Source: Drosophila pseudoobscura (taxonomy: Eukaryota; Arthropoda; Insecta; Diptera; Drosophilidae). Taken from it: a DNA stretch of 64,000 nucleotides. The position numbers and the translations under genes are program-made. A model generated the notes under the pieces. It made no database searches. It was not told where the DNA came from and worked only from the letters and a program-made list of their open reading frames with translations. The DNA lies in assembly GCF_009870125.1 (NCBI RefSeq), contig NC_046680.1, positions 22,029,501 through 22,093,500 of the forward strand. The letters are read 5' to 3'. Each line of letters begins with the position of its first letter. The stretch's first letter is position 1. Positions 12,313-24,600 of this stretch are shown one piece after another.

Positions 12313-13012
12313 AGCTGCTGTTGTTGTTACTTCCCAAGTCGGTTTTATTTTTCTTTATTTTCCTCGGATGCTGTTGTGTTTTATTCCGTACTCTCTCCAG
12401 AATTAATCCACTAAACCGTAAACAAACGAGGGCAGTCAACAAAGGACCAACGGGGCGTACGAGCTATTAAGTGTGGCATGTGTGGGTGTGGCGCAAGTCG
12501 TACGTAAGCTCTCCTGGTCCACTCCTCCCACACATCTCCTCTCATCTCTGCTGTTTCCGGTGTCTGGGTGTCGCATTTTTTCTGCAACTACAAGCAGCTT
12601 CCATTTCAAATTGTGTCGCCTCTGCAGTATAACAAGAGATTTACAGCACGGCACACACTGAAAGATGCATAAGGAATTTGGAATACTTAAAGGTGTGTAA
12701 AAGCACAATCATATTTGCTTTGTGGCTTACTTGGAAGCATAATTTGAGCCATAAACATGGAATGTTCATAAGGATGCAATCTGGTATGCCATAAGCATAA
12801 ATAGTAGGGGTTGTCATTTCCAAAGGGCTGAAATCATTCCTTAATCATGGAAAATCCCAATCGGTTATTCCGCAGCCACATTGTAAATTCACAAATAGTT
12901 GAGTATATTTATATTTGCTTTATTCAGACGAATTTTTAACATTGCCATTCAATATTTGCTCTCAAGCTAACTTCAAGAGCTCAAGGGTGCTCTCCCTTAC
13001 AGCATAACAGCG

Positions 13013-13034
13013 CACACACACACACACACACACA
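13013..13034 (+). repeat. (CA)11 microsatellite
   Basis: Eleven perfect CA units in non-coding DNA. Confidence 0.9.
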
Positions 13035-15678
13035 GTGCACAAGGTCAAACAAGAGCTGAAAACTTGGCTTTCATTGGAAATTTGCTTTTCGTTTTTTTTG
13101 GTGTTTTTTTTTCTTTTTTTTGTGTGTGCTTTATTTAAGGAGCAGCAGCAGGAGCTGGAGCTGGGAAACGGGGCAGCAATGAAAGTTAAACAATGTTTGC
13201 GGGCACTGCTATCCGTTTCCGCAATAATTTCTTGGATCTGCCGCCTCTGCAGTGGGTAGGGGCGGTGTGGGGGACCGCGAGCGTTTTGTGTCCTTGACAC
13301 CATTTCCCCAGCATCCACCGAAAGCGGAAAACTTTTGATTTTGCCACAAGATAATTTGCTAGCCCAGGCACAGCCGACAGTCGAGTAATGGGCTCCAAGA
13401 CAGCGCCAAGGCTGTGGCTGTGGCTGTGGAAGCGGCAGGGGGCCTAGGGGCCACTTAAAGCCATGCAAACTGACGGCGGGGAAGAGCACGCACCCATCCA
13501 AATAAGGAAATCAAAACGACAAAGCGCCGCAAAAGGCAAGCGAAAATTGAACATCCTGCAGCAGGATGCGACGAGCGGGGCAGGGCGTCCAGCCAAGATG
13601 TACACCATAATTATGGGCGACCGAGATAAGGAGATGCCACTCCACTCCACTCCACTCCTCTCCACGTTGCACAGGAGGACAATTGATGGCAAGGACTACG
13701 CCCAAGGACTGTGGATGTGGGTGGGGCTCTGCCCCTTTCCGGCTCTGGTCCCTGGTCAGCCTGCATGGTGGACGCCTCTTTGGGCGCTCCACTTTGTGCA
13801 ATGAGAAATTTCCGCTTGTTTCGTTTGCTCTTGCTTGAGGGATGACATTTTTGCAAATTGCCATCATAATAATAATCAAATTCGTGTAAATTTGTTAGCA
13901 AATTCAAAAAGGAAATGGTGTCAACGGCCCCTTCCATTTCCATTTCCAGTCTCATTCCATCAGTGTCCCAGTTCTCAGATGGATGGCAGATGGTAGACGG
14001 CACAGGATTATTAAGTTAATAGCTTTTCTCGTTTCAGTTTAATGTTGGTGAAATTGAAAACATAAACTACATGGATTCCAGGGACTGGACAGGGAAGGGC
14101 AGGCCGGAGGAGTCCGAAATCAAATATTTTTGTTAATTAGAAAGCTAAAACATCCGGATATGGTCAAAAGAGTAATTAAGTGTGAATAATGTAAATGAAT
14201 ACTAAGCTCAAAGGAAGGCTCCATCATTCTGTTAGCATGTACATTCGGAGCTCTCTGATGGAATCCTCAAAATAGTTTGACGCAAAGTCAAAGTGGCTTT
14301 GGGAGGAGCCTGACATCCTCGCTGGGAAATCAATTCACACTTTTTCCACAACTTTGAGTCTGAAAATTAAATTCGGAATTAAACCTGCCCCGTAGACATA
14401 TATCTCATTTCTCAAAGAAGCTCTCAGGACATGAATAAAACTTTAAATTGACTTGCCTGCTATTCAGAGACTCGTGCACACACTGCCAAACCTGCCACAC
14501 ATGCCACACCGGCAGTGCCGCATAGGCTGCCACTGCCATTCACACATACACATTTATGGCTACACCTTGCTCCAGTAAGCCGCACATTTCTAGGACAGAA
14601 GCAGAACAGAACGAGCGCACAATGCGAGATCTGTTTTATGGTAACCTCAAGTGGCTTACTTTAACGGCCCGAAGAAAAGTTGCCACAAGGCCACACGGTG
14701 GGATGCATGTGTGTGTCTGTAGCTGTACCTATGAGCGGGAGTGGGACTGAAGGCGACACGGTAAAGAACTTGTAAAAGCCCAAGGATTGGAACGCCAAAG
14801 AGTTACAACGGGGATGGCTGTCATTACATGTCCTCGCCTGGCCCTGTGCGCCGGCTTAAACTGTCCAGGTAACTTGTTTAATTTCAATTTTATGCGGTCA
14901 CCAATCGATGAGGTCCGGTCCCAGCTCTGTCAAAAGTTTCAGTCAACTTCATTAGGCCAAATCTGACGGCCAAAAGAATGGCGTCCGTCCACGGCCAGCC
15001 ACTTGTGGAATCCCTGACATTCATCATGATGACCATGATGATGGTGTGTCCCTGGACTCTGAAATTAAATGAAGCAGAAACTTGGCAAAAGTTATTTAGC
15101 CAGTGAGACCGTTTACGATAGGCTCTGCTGCCTTTTTCTTGGTACCGTATCCATGGGATGTGCAGCGGAAAAGGGTACTCGACCAGGCGCTCTTGGCTCT
15201 TAGCTCGTAGCTCCAGCTACCCAGTCGAGTACTTCGCACTTCTCTTTCCAAAGACATCACCTGACTGGCTGACTTATGCGGCTCTTTTCCGGCTGATTGT
15301 GGAGGTCGAAAAGTTTGCCTTCATGGCTCGAAAGTTGCTGCAGAGTATACTGCCAAGGGTGAAATAACTTTGACACAAAACTTGGCAAAACCAAAACCTT
15401 TCAAGAGTCCACTTCTCTAACAAATGCTAATCAAGACTTGAGCAGGAGCGGCAGTGGGAGCTGGCGGATAAAAGGATCTGCATAAACTTTTAAAATAGCT
15501 CGCAAAGAGTGCGACAAAAGCCCCTGAAGAACCCCACTTGTTGGCCGATAATTGTCTGCGTTGCATCTGAGAATCTGAGCTTCTAAGATATCTATCTATA
15601 TATCTAAGCACTGAGCTATCTATAGGACTTACATTTGTGTTGACAGTTAGAGCTAGACAAAATTTTAGACCCTTAGGC

Positions 15679-16482
15679 ATGCACACTCTCCGTTTCCGTT
15701 CACTGGTCACCTCCACGACCGCTTGGCTAATCAGCCACCATCGGTCCACCTGCGAGGGAGATGGGACTGGGATTGGCGACACGATTCAGCCATCCTGGGT
15801 CACGGACTGGGATCAAGACCATCCACACGCAGCCCAAGTGAGCCAGGGCCAGAAATCGAAGTCCTCGCGACACATCATCCTGGTGAGGCACGGACAATAC
15901 GAAAAGGCGCCGACCAGCCCCGACCATCTCACCGACCTGGGGCGCGAGCAGGCGAAGTGGACGGGAAAGCGTCTGCGGGAGTTCAACATCAACTGGGACC
16001 AGGTGGTGGTCTCCACCATGACGCGGGCCCAGCAGACATCGGCGATCATACTGAAGGAGCTCGACGTAGATCCCTGCAAGGTAGTCAATAGCGACGAGCT
16101 GCGCGAGGGAGCTCCGTATTTCGCAGACCCCCCAACGAAGAGGAGTCCGCCGAAGCAGGAGGAAGCTGTTCGCCGGGACGGACCACGCATTGAGGCTGCC
16201 TTCAAGCACTACTTCTACCGTGCCCCGCCCGGCCAGGAGCGTGACACGTACCTCCTGATCATTTGCCATGCCAACGTCATCCGGTATGTGATCCTGCGTG
16301 CCCTTCAGTTGCCGCCTCAGGCCTGGACACGGCTGAGTCTCAACCACGGCTCTATCACCTGGCTGACTGTGCGGCCATCGGGCTACGTATCACTCCGCTG
16401 CATGGGCGACTCGGGCTTCATGCCCGTCAAGGAGACCAGCACTTCCAATCTCGTGTCGGTTAAATCGTGTCCGTGTGGATAA
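15679..16482 (+). CDS. Pgam5-2: PGAM5-like serine/threonine phosphatase (histidine-phosphatase fold), intronless paralogue
   Basis: Intronless 267-residue protein of the PGAM5 branch of the histidine phosphatases, which dephosphorylates proteins through a phospho-His intermediate; canonical PGAM5 is tied to the mitochondrial outer membrane. The first in-frame ATG is at 15679. The catalytic core starts at HIILVRHGQYE, with RHG at residues 70-72 and nucleophile His71. A typical proton-donor stretch LREGAP lies near 141-146. The second catalytic His is in IICHANVIRY (His197), with the family element LNHGSITWL at 221-229. The upstream PGAM5 activation motif (WDxNWD) is degenerate: only WVTDWDQDHP is seen at 40-49. 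The N-terminus (MHTLRFRSLVTSTTAWL) is basic and hydrophobic, suiting a mitochondrial signal. From memory it matches D. melanogaster Pgam5-2 (CG15874), neighbour of the protease homologue that follows. The absence of introns suggests a retroposed copy. Confidence 0.88.
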   Translation: MHTLRFRSLVTSTTAWLISHHRSTCEGDGTGIGDTIQPSWVTDWDQDHPHAAQVSQGQKSKSSRHIILVRHGQYEKAPTSPDHLTDLGREQAKWTGKRLREFNINWDQVVVSTMTRAQQTSAIILKELDVDPCKVVNSDELREGAPYFADPPTKRSPPKQEEAVRRDGPRIEAAFKHYFYRAPPGQERDTYLLIICHANVIRYVILRALQLPPQAWTRLSLNHGSITWLTVRPSGYVSLRCMGDSGFMPVKETSTSNLVSVKSCPCG

Positions 16483-17207
16483 GGTCCATTTTGCGAAAAT
16501 ATCACATCATTTGCATCCAGACAATGTACTAGTTTTACCCAATACAGGCTCTCACTGGCCAGAAACGTGACTTTCCGGCACATTTTGCCCAAACCGGATG
16601 GGCTGCAGCTGCGGCTGCAACTACGCTCCTCCCCGCCCGCCAACCCGACAGCCCGCCAGCCCGCCAGCAAGCTGGAAAACCACTTTAACTTTGGCCAAAA
16701 TCACTTTACACACTGTCGTTGGCATCTGGCATGCAGGCAACATGCAACATGCAACATACAGTGGCCACGGCGGTCATGCACCGTTTCATCATGTCCCCTA
16801 CCCGTTGCCACATTTTCGCTACTCTTTTAGGTTTTGTCTCTGCTCATTAGTGCGGCTTTAATTTCGGCTATTGTTCCTGTCCCATGTTGTTCGGTTTTCC
16901 GGTTTATGGTTTCGGATACTGGCTTTGGCTGTGCCTCTGCTGCGGCTGCGGCTGGGGCTGCGGCTGCTTATGGTGTTTCATTAAATTTGCATCCTCTGCA
17001 ATTTGAATATAATTCAAGTGGGCTGCTGCTCCTCCACCACTGCCACTCACACCTAGTGCCAGCTGCTAGAAATCATTCCTCTCTGGCCATTCCGGAGGCC
17101 CTTGACTGATTCTGATTTATCAGTTTTCGAGTCAGAAGAGTTCACTTTGAGGTGAAATTGTAAATAGGACATATGAATCAATGTATTGTATTTGTTTGTT
17201 TCGAGAT
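16483..17207 (+). other. Spacer between Pgam5-2-like and protease-homologue genes
   Basis: No gene is supported. The frame of the upstream gene stays open for 115 codons past its TAA-G stop (to 16830), but the content is repeat-derived (CATGCAACATGCAACAT) and the stop context is a tight one. No AATAAA signal was found close to the Pgam5-2-like stop. Confidence 0.6.
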
Positions 17208-18283
17208 ATGCTAATTGTAGCTTTCATTTTGCGAGTCTCCTTGTGGAGTTCCGTGGCTGAGGCTAGACGCGGGGTCGTGGCCGACCTGCATGACAGGTCC
17301 TTCGAGATGCTAATCGCCGGCGGCCATCTACCGGACAGTTCGTATCTGGTGAGGCACATCGTCTCCATACGAACCCTCAACTACATCGAGTTCAGAGGCG
17401 ACAACCACTTCTGCAGCGGCATCCTGCTCAGCAGTCGGGCAGTGTTGACAGCCGCCCACTGCGTCACTGAGTAAGTGAATGTTTAAGTCCCCACGGAGAG
17501 TCCCAGGTAACTCCTGCTTCTGCTCCTGCTCCTTTCACACACAGCTGGTTCAAGGCCCCCATGAACCCGAGGGCCCTGCTGATTGTGTTCGGAAGTAGAC
17601 TGCGCCTGGCCTTCTACGACGTCGCCGAGTGCCGACGCGTGGACCGTCTGGTGTTGCATCCCGAGTACAAGCGCTACAAGGAGAACGATCTGGCCGTGCT
17701 GCAGCTCAGTCAACGCATCCCCAGCAACATGCGCCACGTGCGACCACTGGTGACTCGTGACAGCTCCGGCTTCGCCACCGCGGGCAAGCGCTGCATCACC
17801 ATGGGCTGGGGCCAGGTGTATCCGGTACGTACGCAGCCATAGCAAGAGCCACAGCCACAGCCACAGCCACAGCTCTAGTTCTGGGACCAATTTTTGTTCC
17901 AGCACGGCCCCTACTCGAATCAAATTCTCGCGCTGGATGTCCTGATTCGTAACCACAGTTTCTGCGAGGGAAAGATCCCGTCATACAACAGAGCCGGGCA
18001 TCTGTGCGCTGAGCCCGATGCCGACGGCGAGTTCTGTCCTGGCGACATGGGCGGACCCCTGATATGCGAGGACTGGCTGGCCGGAATCATTGGCGGCTCC
18101 CACCTCTGCGAGGGCGGCAAAGCCATGAAGTTCACAAATTATATGCATCACGAAAAGTGGATCCAAAAGACGGTTCTCGCTCTGACTGCGCAGGCAGCCG
18201 ATCCCTTCTCTCCAACTAACACGCTTTCGCTGTTGCTACTCTCCCAATTGTTCAGCCTCATAATTCAATTGAATAGAATCTAA
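17208..18283 (+). CDS. Secreted serine-protease homologue (S1 family, catalytic Ser replaced by Met), three exons
   Basis: Exons 17208-17470, 17545-17824 and 17903-18283, with phases 2 and 0, give 307 residues. Residues 1-19 (MLIVAFILRVSLWSSVAEA) form a signal peptide; an in-frame ATG at 17181 is an alternative start. The S1 fold follows: TAAHC with His84, NDLAVLQL with Asp136, and MGWG. The active-site block reads GDMGGPL, so Met230 stands where the nucleophile Ser is expected. It should therefore not cleave peptides and may act as a regulator or ligand-binding module. There is no usual R|IVGG activation site; the N-terminal strand reads MLIAGGH. The last 20 residues (LSLLLLSQLFSLIIQLNRI) are hydrophobic and resemble a GPI or membrane anchor signal. 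The gene lies 0.7 kb downstream of the Pgam5-2-like gene, an order I remember for CG15874/CG15873 in D. melanogaster. Confidence 0.85.
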
Positions 18284-21200
18284 ATCTTGATCTGCACGGA
18301 AGGTACGTTCTCATAAGTATAAGTTATTCTGGAGCAATAATCTCTCCATCTCTCTCTCGGAATTTCCTTCTTTCCCCCCCTCTCTCTTTTACCATGAAAA
18401 CGCTTCGAAACGGGCGCCAAATGAGCAGAAAGAACTTGGCCAGCAGGGAATTCTGTCCAGTTCAGCCACAATCCCAGGTGCTGGAGTTAAAGGAGCCCCT
18501 ATACCGAGTCAGCAGCACTGGGGATGTCATCATTTACATTTGATAAAATTCCAGAGTTAAATTCTGAAAGCGTCTTCGGGCTGCCGAGCAATTCGGTTCA
18601 GGGAAAATGCATAAATCAAAAGCAAATTGAATTTCAGCCAGAAGAGGCTGCCGGGCTGCCGGGGTGCCACAGAGGCATTGCATCCACTGCGGCGCGTCTC
18701 TGTTGACGTTGTCGTTGCAGCCCCCATTCCCCATTGCCCATTCCTACCCCGCTGTCAGCTCTGACAATATGTTGAGGAGGATGCCTTGGGGGCAGCAACG
18801 TGAGAGCACAGCTAAGATCTGCTTTGCTCCACGTTGCTTCGACGCTGGCGAAAAGTTTGCCTGGCTTCTGCTTGGGCTTGGGCTTGGGCTTGGGCTGGGG
18901 CTTGGGCTGGGAGTTCCTCATTCAACTTTAAAACAAAGTCTACTTAATGCAAAGCTCAAGGCGCCTGCCGCGAACATAAACAAAACCTGCGAAATTGGTC
19001 GCTGGTACTTATGCGCCGCTATATTCGGCAGTGCCGAGGCAGTGCCCGCCCAACTATTAATGCCATTTCAGAAACGTTCGTCCCTCAAAAAAGCGACGGA
19101 AGAATGGTAGACTAAAGAATAGGGAGAATCTGTAATTGCCTGTGAAAATACTTGCGTTAATCGTGGACTACAAGGTAGGCTAATAAGATCTGTCTACTCG
19201 ATTAAATTACTCACATTTAGGGAGCTCACGAAAGATCCCTACAGACATATATGATATATCGAGCATAGGTTAAGCTCTCTTTGGATGGAGAAATTCACCA
19301 CACATGGCCGGCTGCTCGGTCGCCGCAAAAAGTAAAACAGAAAAAAATTTCTAAGTTTTCTTTTGCCGATTATTGGGGCCCAACACCTTTCACCGTTCAG
19401 TCGTCCGGCGGCGCTTGTCACGCTTTGTGGTCAATTGGTTACATCCGTCAAGAGGAGAATCGTTGGGTCAGGACCCTCACCTCCGCATCGGCACGGCGCA
19501 TAACTTATTTTGCCAAAATAAACAAATAATCGAGTGCCAATTGTCGCATTGGTAGTGTTTGTGAATGAAAACTAAACAGAAAAGTTAATGCATTTCCCGC
19601 ATGAAATGAATTTCACACAAGACGAGTGTTTGTTCAGCAACTAATCGATTTCCACATCATTTAGGGTTTCCGTGACGGAATGTACAAATAAACAACCCCC
19701 TGAGCCACATATCAAATTAATTGCATATCAAATCGAATTCGAACCAACTTTCAATTAAAAACATGACTTCGTAATGCCGCCACGGAGCTGGTAGAACCGC
19801 AGAAAGAGTGCGACGCAGTGTCTGTGTGAGTGAGTGTGAGTGCAACAGAGATAGCAAGAGGGACGACACTTCGATTCGAAATCCATCAATTAGGACGAGC
19901 CAAACGAGGTGCGTAAGTTCATTTACCGTGCAATTTGTTAATTAATCGAATTTGAAGCACTAGCTAAAACTGGAGCACTAAGTCTGAGTGAAAGGCGATG
20001 AAAATTGCTGACTTCATTATGTCCTCCTACTATGTGGTTGGGATAGTACACTGAACGCTGTCTCACTTTTCGTTGCTTCAGCTCCATCGAATCCATTACT
20101 CGACTTTGCACAGTTCCTTAACCATCCCAGGAGATCCCAGAAAGCCACTGTACTTCAATCGCTTTGCACCTCTCTGTTGCTGCCACAACAAAGCCCCTCC
20201 AATAACTCCACTCTGAGCCGCAGGGTGCACGTGTACGTGGCGTGTATGTGACCCAATGCATTGAACTCTGCCACCTCGCATTATAATACTTAGAGTGTTA
20301 TCATAAAACGGCTTTAACTAATATCTTTCTAACAAGCCAGCCATGGCAGAACATGCCACAACAATGGCCAGATAATGGGCGAGAACAAGTCCCCGCATTG
20401 CCTTTCAGCACATTGCGTATCGAGTTGCCTTCAAAAGAGCTTGGCCAGCAAATTCGAGCGCCTTGACTCGTGTCCATTGGGCCAACATAATCGCACATGG
20501 GGGGAGACTGGGGTAGAGGCAGTGGCAGAGACACAGACTGATCCCCGCCCACACACAAACCATGCGGGGTATCGAGTTTTAATGACCCACTTTCGGGCTC
20601 AAGACTGTTTAACTTTTGCTGGGCAGCGCCATTGGTTTGTTCTAATTCCGCCGGACAGTGTAAATCCCAGGGCAGAGCAATTAGCAGCAGTGGCCAGTGG
20701 CCAGTGGCCAGTGGCCAATGGCCAGCATGAATGGCCGATAAAGGCGGCAAACGGTACGCTGTACGCTGTATTGTCAAGGAAAACAAATGAGTTGAGTTCT
20801 CCAGCAGAACTTGCGGGGCTTCTTGGGTAGCTGCACTTCTTCTTCGGCCCCCAAGAGAGATGTCTGCCTGCAGACAGAGAAACAGAAAAACAGAGAGACA
20901 GAAAAAGAGACGCAACAAAGAAAGAGAAAGAGTGAGAGAGCGTCTTTGAAAGTCATTACCCATTGATAGTATGTTTTCTATCGAAACTTTTCTAGTTTCA
21001 TTTTGGGTTTTTATTTTATTTGATTTTATTTTGTTTTTGCCGCAGCATGTTGACAGCATGGGAAAGAGCAAAGACAGCAAAAGAAACATTAAATTAATAG
21101 AATTAACAAGTGAAAAATTGAATTCAAGGCGGCATTCAGGGGCAAGCAAGTCCAGAGACAAAAATTAAATGGAACACAGCCTAAGCCCACGCTTCGTATA

Positions 21201-21663
21201 CGCAATATACTACAACCTTAAAGAATCCTCTCTCTTTGGACCAGACAATTTATAGTCCCAACTAAATTCATTTGGGGGAAAAATAATGGGGAAAATTCCA
21301 CAGGCTGCTGCAATACTCATTAATTTGGTATATGTCACATATTCTTTGTAAGTTGCTGCCTGCTACATACCACCACTACCAGCACCACACAGACATACAT
21401 ATAGTACAATATGAATGCATAATTGGAACATAAAATTCCAAAAATATTTTACAACATCCTCTGCTGTTCCTGCTCTGTGCTCTGCTCTCCCCCTCTCACA
21501 ACCCATGCGAGTACGTGTGTGAGTGATATTCATGGTCAGATGCCTGGTTCCCCCATTTATTCATTCACAGCACAGCGCCTGGAGGGGTCTCGTGCCTTGG
21601 CCTGTCCCTGTGCCTGTGCCTGTGCCTGGCCACAAAAGGGCGGCGACTTTCGCCCAGCCGAAG
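18284..21663. other. Spacer or prominin 5' leader region
   Basis: No coding exon is supported. It contains CTTGGG arrays (18871-18911) and a 7-bp CAGTGGC array (20688-20715). A donor-like CGTAAGTT at 19912/19913 follows a CA/GA-rich stretch and could end a non-coding first exon of the prominin gene; that is a guess. A 286-codon minus-strand frame at 20301-21161 has no ATG at its start and is treated as spurious. Confidence 0.5.
20688..20715 (+). repeat. (CAGTGGC)4 tandem repeat
   Basis: Four perfect 7-bp units, then one with a single change (CAATGGC). Confidence 0.9.
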
Positions 21664-24600
21664 ATGGACCTGCGTAATCTAACACTGCCACCGCCAGCCG
21701 CAACAACAATTATGTCCTCGTCATCATCAGCAGCCGCAGGAGCAGCAGTGGGAGCTCTTGTGGGAGCAGCATCAGCAGCAGGAGGACCTACCACAGCGGC
21801 GCTGGCGAGCATTGCAGCGCAAACCGGAACAACCATAGCATTAGCAACAGCCTCGTCGCCGACAACAACGCCAGCCACATTTTTTACATACAGCATACCG
21901 GGCATGGACATAGCGCCAGGACCATTTATATTCACCTACGTTAGTGAATTTTTATCGCTTATCACGCCCGAGGAATTGCCGCTCGGTAAGTCCTAACACC
22001 CCTCCCCCCCCACCATGGTTGCAGCGGAAGTGTGTGTTGCACTGAGAGAAACCCATTGTTAAGTTGTGAAAACCGCCCGGGGATTGCTTATCCCAACCTC
22101 TCTCAAGTTTCCCAATTTAACAGATATACGAATATCTTTCTCTGAGTGCATTTGTGTGTGCGTGGTTTATGAGGGCGTAAGAGTGCCGTTGGGGGACATC
22201 CTTCACCTCAGTTTCGAAATTTTAAGGATGCTAAGGATGGTGCATGAGTTGGCCTTGGCCAGAGGCATTCGATTAAATTGTAGTATACTCGTATCATACG
22301 CGTATCCAAGACCAGGCGGCTTTCAACAAAGATCCAAGTAAGCTTTAAGGACTACAAATGTGTCGGAACATAGGCGGCCTGGATTCAGCGATCATTCCCA
22401 CAGAACAATATGTTTTTTGGGATCTCTGTCAAAATTACCAAATGTCCGATGAGCAGAAGCTGCAAAGTTTTATGAGAAAGCATGACGTGCAGGAGGATGT
22501 GGCCCGTCGCTATCTAGTCGCCAACGACTGGGCATTAGATCAAGCCAGCGGTGCCTACGAGTCGGACACGGCCGCTGTCAGCAGCAGTCCCACTGACTCG
22601 TCCAGCAACAGAGAGCCGCAGTCGGGGATCCGCCTGCACACAGACCGGCAGGACGATGATCCGGAGAAGCACTTTGCCGAAAACTCCAACAACACAATAG
22701 CCCCAGGCGAGAAGCGCGTCAGCATAGAGAGTTCCACTCCGGCCCTGACCTACGTGGACAGCCTCCACAGTGTGCGAGTGTGGGGGCAAGGCCGCCGCCT
22801 GGGCAGCGCTCATCCGATCAATCCGCCGGCGCCTGGGAGCGCGAATCAGGACTCGGACACGGATCCCAATGACAGCGAGCACACCATTGTGGTGCTGCAT
22901 CTCTGGTCGGAGGGCTTTTCCTTGGACGACGGCTCGCTCAGACTTTACGATGTTCCGGAGAACGCACAATTTCTGCAGTCCGTTCTGCAGAGGGAGGAGA
23001 AGATGCAGGGCCTTGGCCAACGGCTGGAGGTGAGTGTCCAGGACCACAGCAACGAGCCCTTCAGGCGTCTTGGTCAGTTTCTGGGTCCAGGACGAACTCT
23101 GGGCGATCCCTTGACTCGCTTGGCGAACTCCTCGCCATCACAGTCCTTGGCTCGCCAGGAGCAGCATGCCGAGGGCAAACTGAGCCTCAACGAGAAGTCG
23201 GCCATGACGACGGTCCAGCTGCGTCTCTCCGATGGCAGTCGCATCTCCGCCCGCTTCAATCGCACCCACAACGTGGGCGACGTCTACCGCTATGTCCGCC
23301 TGGCACGGCCCCAGTACTCCAGCCGGAGATTCGTACTGATCACGAGCTTTCCTCGAGTGCAGCTGGATGAGACGGATGCCCGCAGCCTGGCCGACGCCAA
23401 TCTCTGCAATGTGGTCGTCATCCAGCACTTGGAAGAGGAGCAGCCCGAGCAGTCCTCCTCCGAATTTCTGATGTAAACTTGGACTGAAAATCAATAAAAC
23501 CACTTAATATAAGACTTTTTTAAGCATTTGAGTAAAGATTTCTTTGAATCGATTTCCAGATTCCATACGCGATGTCCTACACAAAAATGTCAGTCTGCTC
23601 GATTTTGCCTCCAATGTAAGTCTGTGGATGGATCTGTGTCTGTGTCTGTGGCCATTGGCCAAGTTTAACCGTCTCTTCTTCGTTCAGGCCATCAAAATCG
23701 AATCCGGTTTCATTGGCCTGATGAGCATCTTTGCTATCCTGGCCCTGGTCCCGCTGATTGCCACCTGTGCCTGGTGCTGCGGCCGCCGCTCCACGCAGGA
23801 AGAGGTGGACCACATACGTAGAGCCCCCGTCCACATACGCGACGAGGCTCTGGAGGAGAGTCTGCGGTGCCGCAAAAGTGCCGGCCTGGTCACACTCTGG
23901 ATCGTCTTTGTGCTGCTCACGTAAGTTCCGGGTGAAATGTTTGCGCACGAGACGGACGGCAGGGGACGAATGATTTCATGGTTGTTTGCAGGCTGAGCGA
24001 CCTTAGCATATTTTATGCCAACAGCCGCCTCTCGGCTGGCATCGAGATGACGCCTGAGATGGTGAAGTCAGCCGTGCACGATGTGGAGGTCTTCCTAAAG
24101 GACACGCATCTGCAGATCAAACACAAACTGGATAATGGCTTTCATGTTTCCGTCGAGAGAGTCGTCAAAGACTTGGAAGGTCAGTGCTGGATGCTGGGTG
24201 CTGAATGGTGGACGGTGGACGGTGGATGGTGGTTGGTGGCGTTGGCCCTGGAGGATGGCGCGTCACAAAAGTTTCCGCCAGTTTCGGTTTGCCAACTTTG
24301 TGTCGTCTCGCCCCGAGTACATTTCTAGCTTTCGATTCATGCATTATGCTAAAACTTTTCCCGCACTGCATTCTGAGTTATTGCAGTGATTGTACAAGTA
24401 CTCGCACCAGCTCCTTGGCCTCCTCCGCCTTCCTTATGCAAGTCCCCAATATACTATACCATACACTGATATATACTGTATGCCGTGTGCACTCTTCCAC
24501 AGACGTGGATGTTCTCCTCGGTGAGCCAATTCAAGCGGAAATATCTGCACACACTGGCCTTGAGCTGGCATATGATTCATTGACGACACTTAGCTTGGGT

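Larger units (their letters stand above)
10496..15678. other. Stretch with no supported gene
   Basis: Only short frames without ATG or splice support are present. It holds a GGGTGC-type array near 11880-11920, (CTG)12 at 12276-12311, (CA)11 at 13013-13034 and homopyrimidine runs (13090-13125). It is probably intergenic or intronic regulatory DNA. Confidence 0.6.

Noticed and set aside
12962-13501. 179-codon minus-strand frame
   Set aside because: Runs through (CA)11 and poly-purine tracts; no ATG-supported domain or splice context.
16483-16830. 115 open codons in frame after the Pgam5-2-like TAA stop
   Set aside because: TAA-G is a tight stop context, and the codons come largely from GC-rich and CATGCAACAT repeats with no protein-like pattern. 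Judged chance openness. It is a reminder that the SerT extension could also be chance.
20301-21161. 286-codon open frame on the minus strand upstream of prominin
   Set aside because: It starts with TTG, not ATG, covers simple repeats (CAGTGGC, GAGAAA) and codes for low-complexity hydrophobic runs. No splice sites or recognisable domain.
22358-22441. Upstream in-frame ATG for the p47-like gene (adds MCRNIGGLDS...)
   Set aside because: The p47 family starts at the MSDEQ-type UBA segment; the extra residues have no family match.
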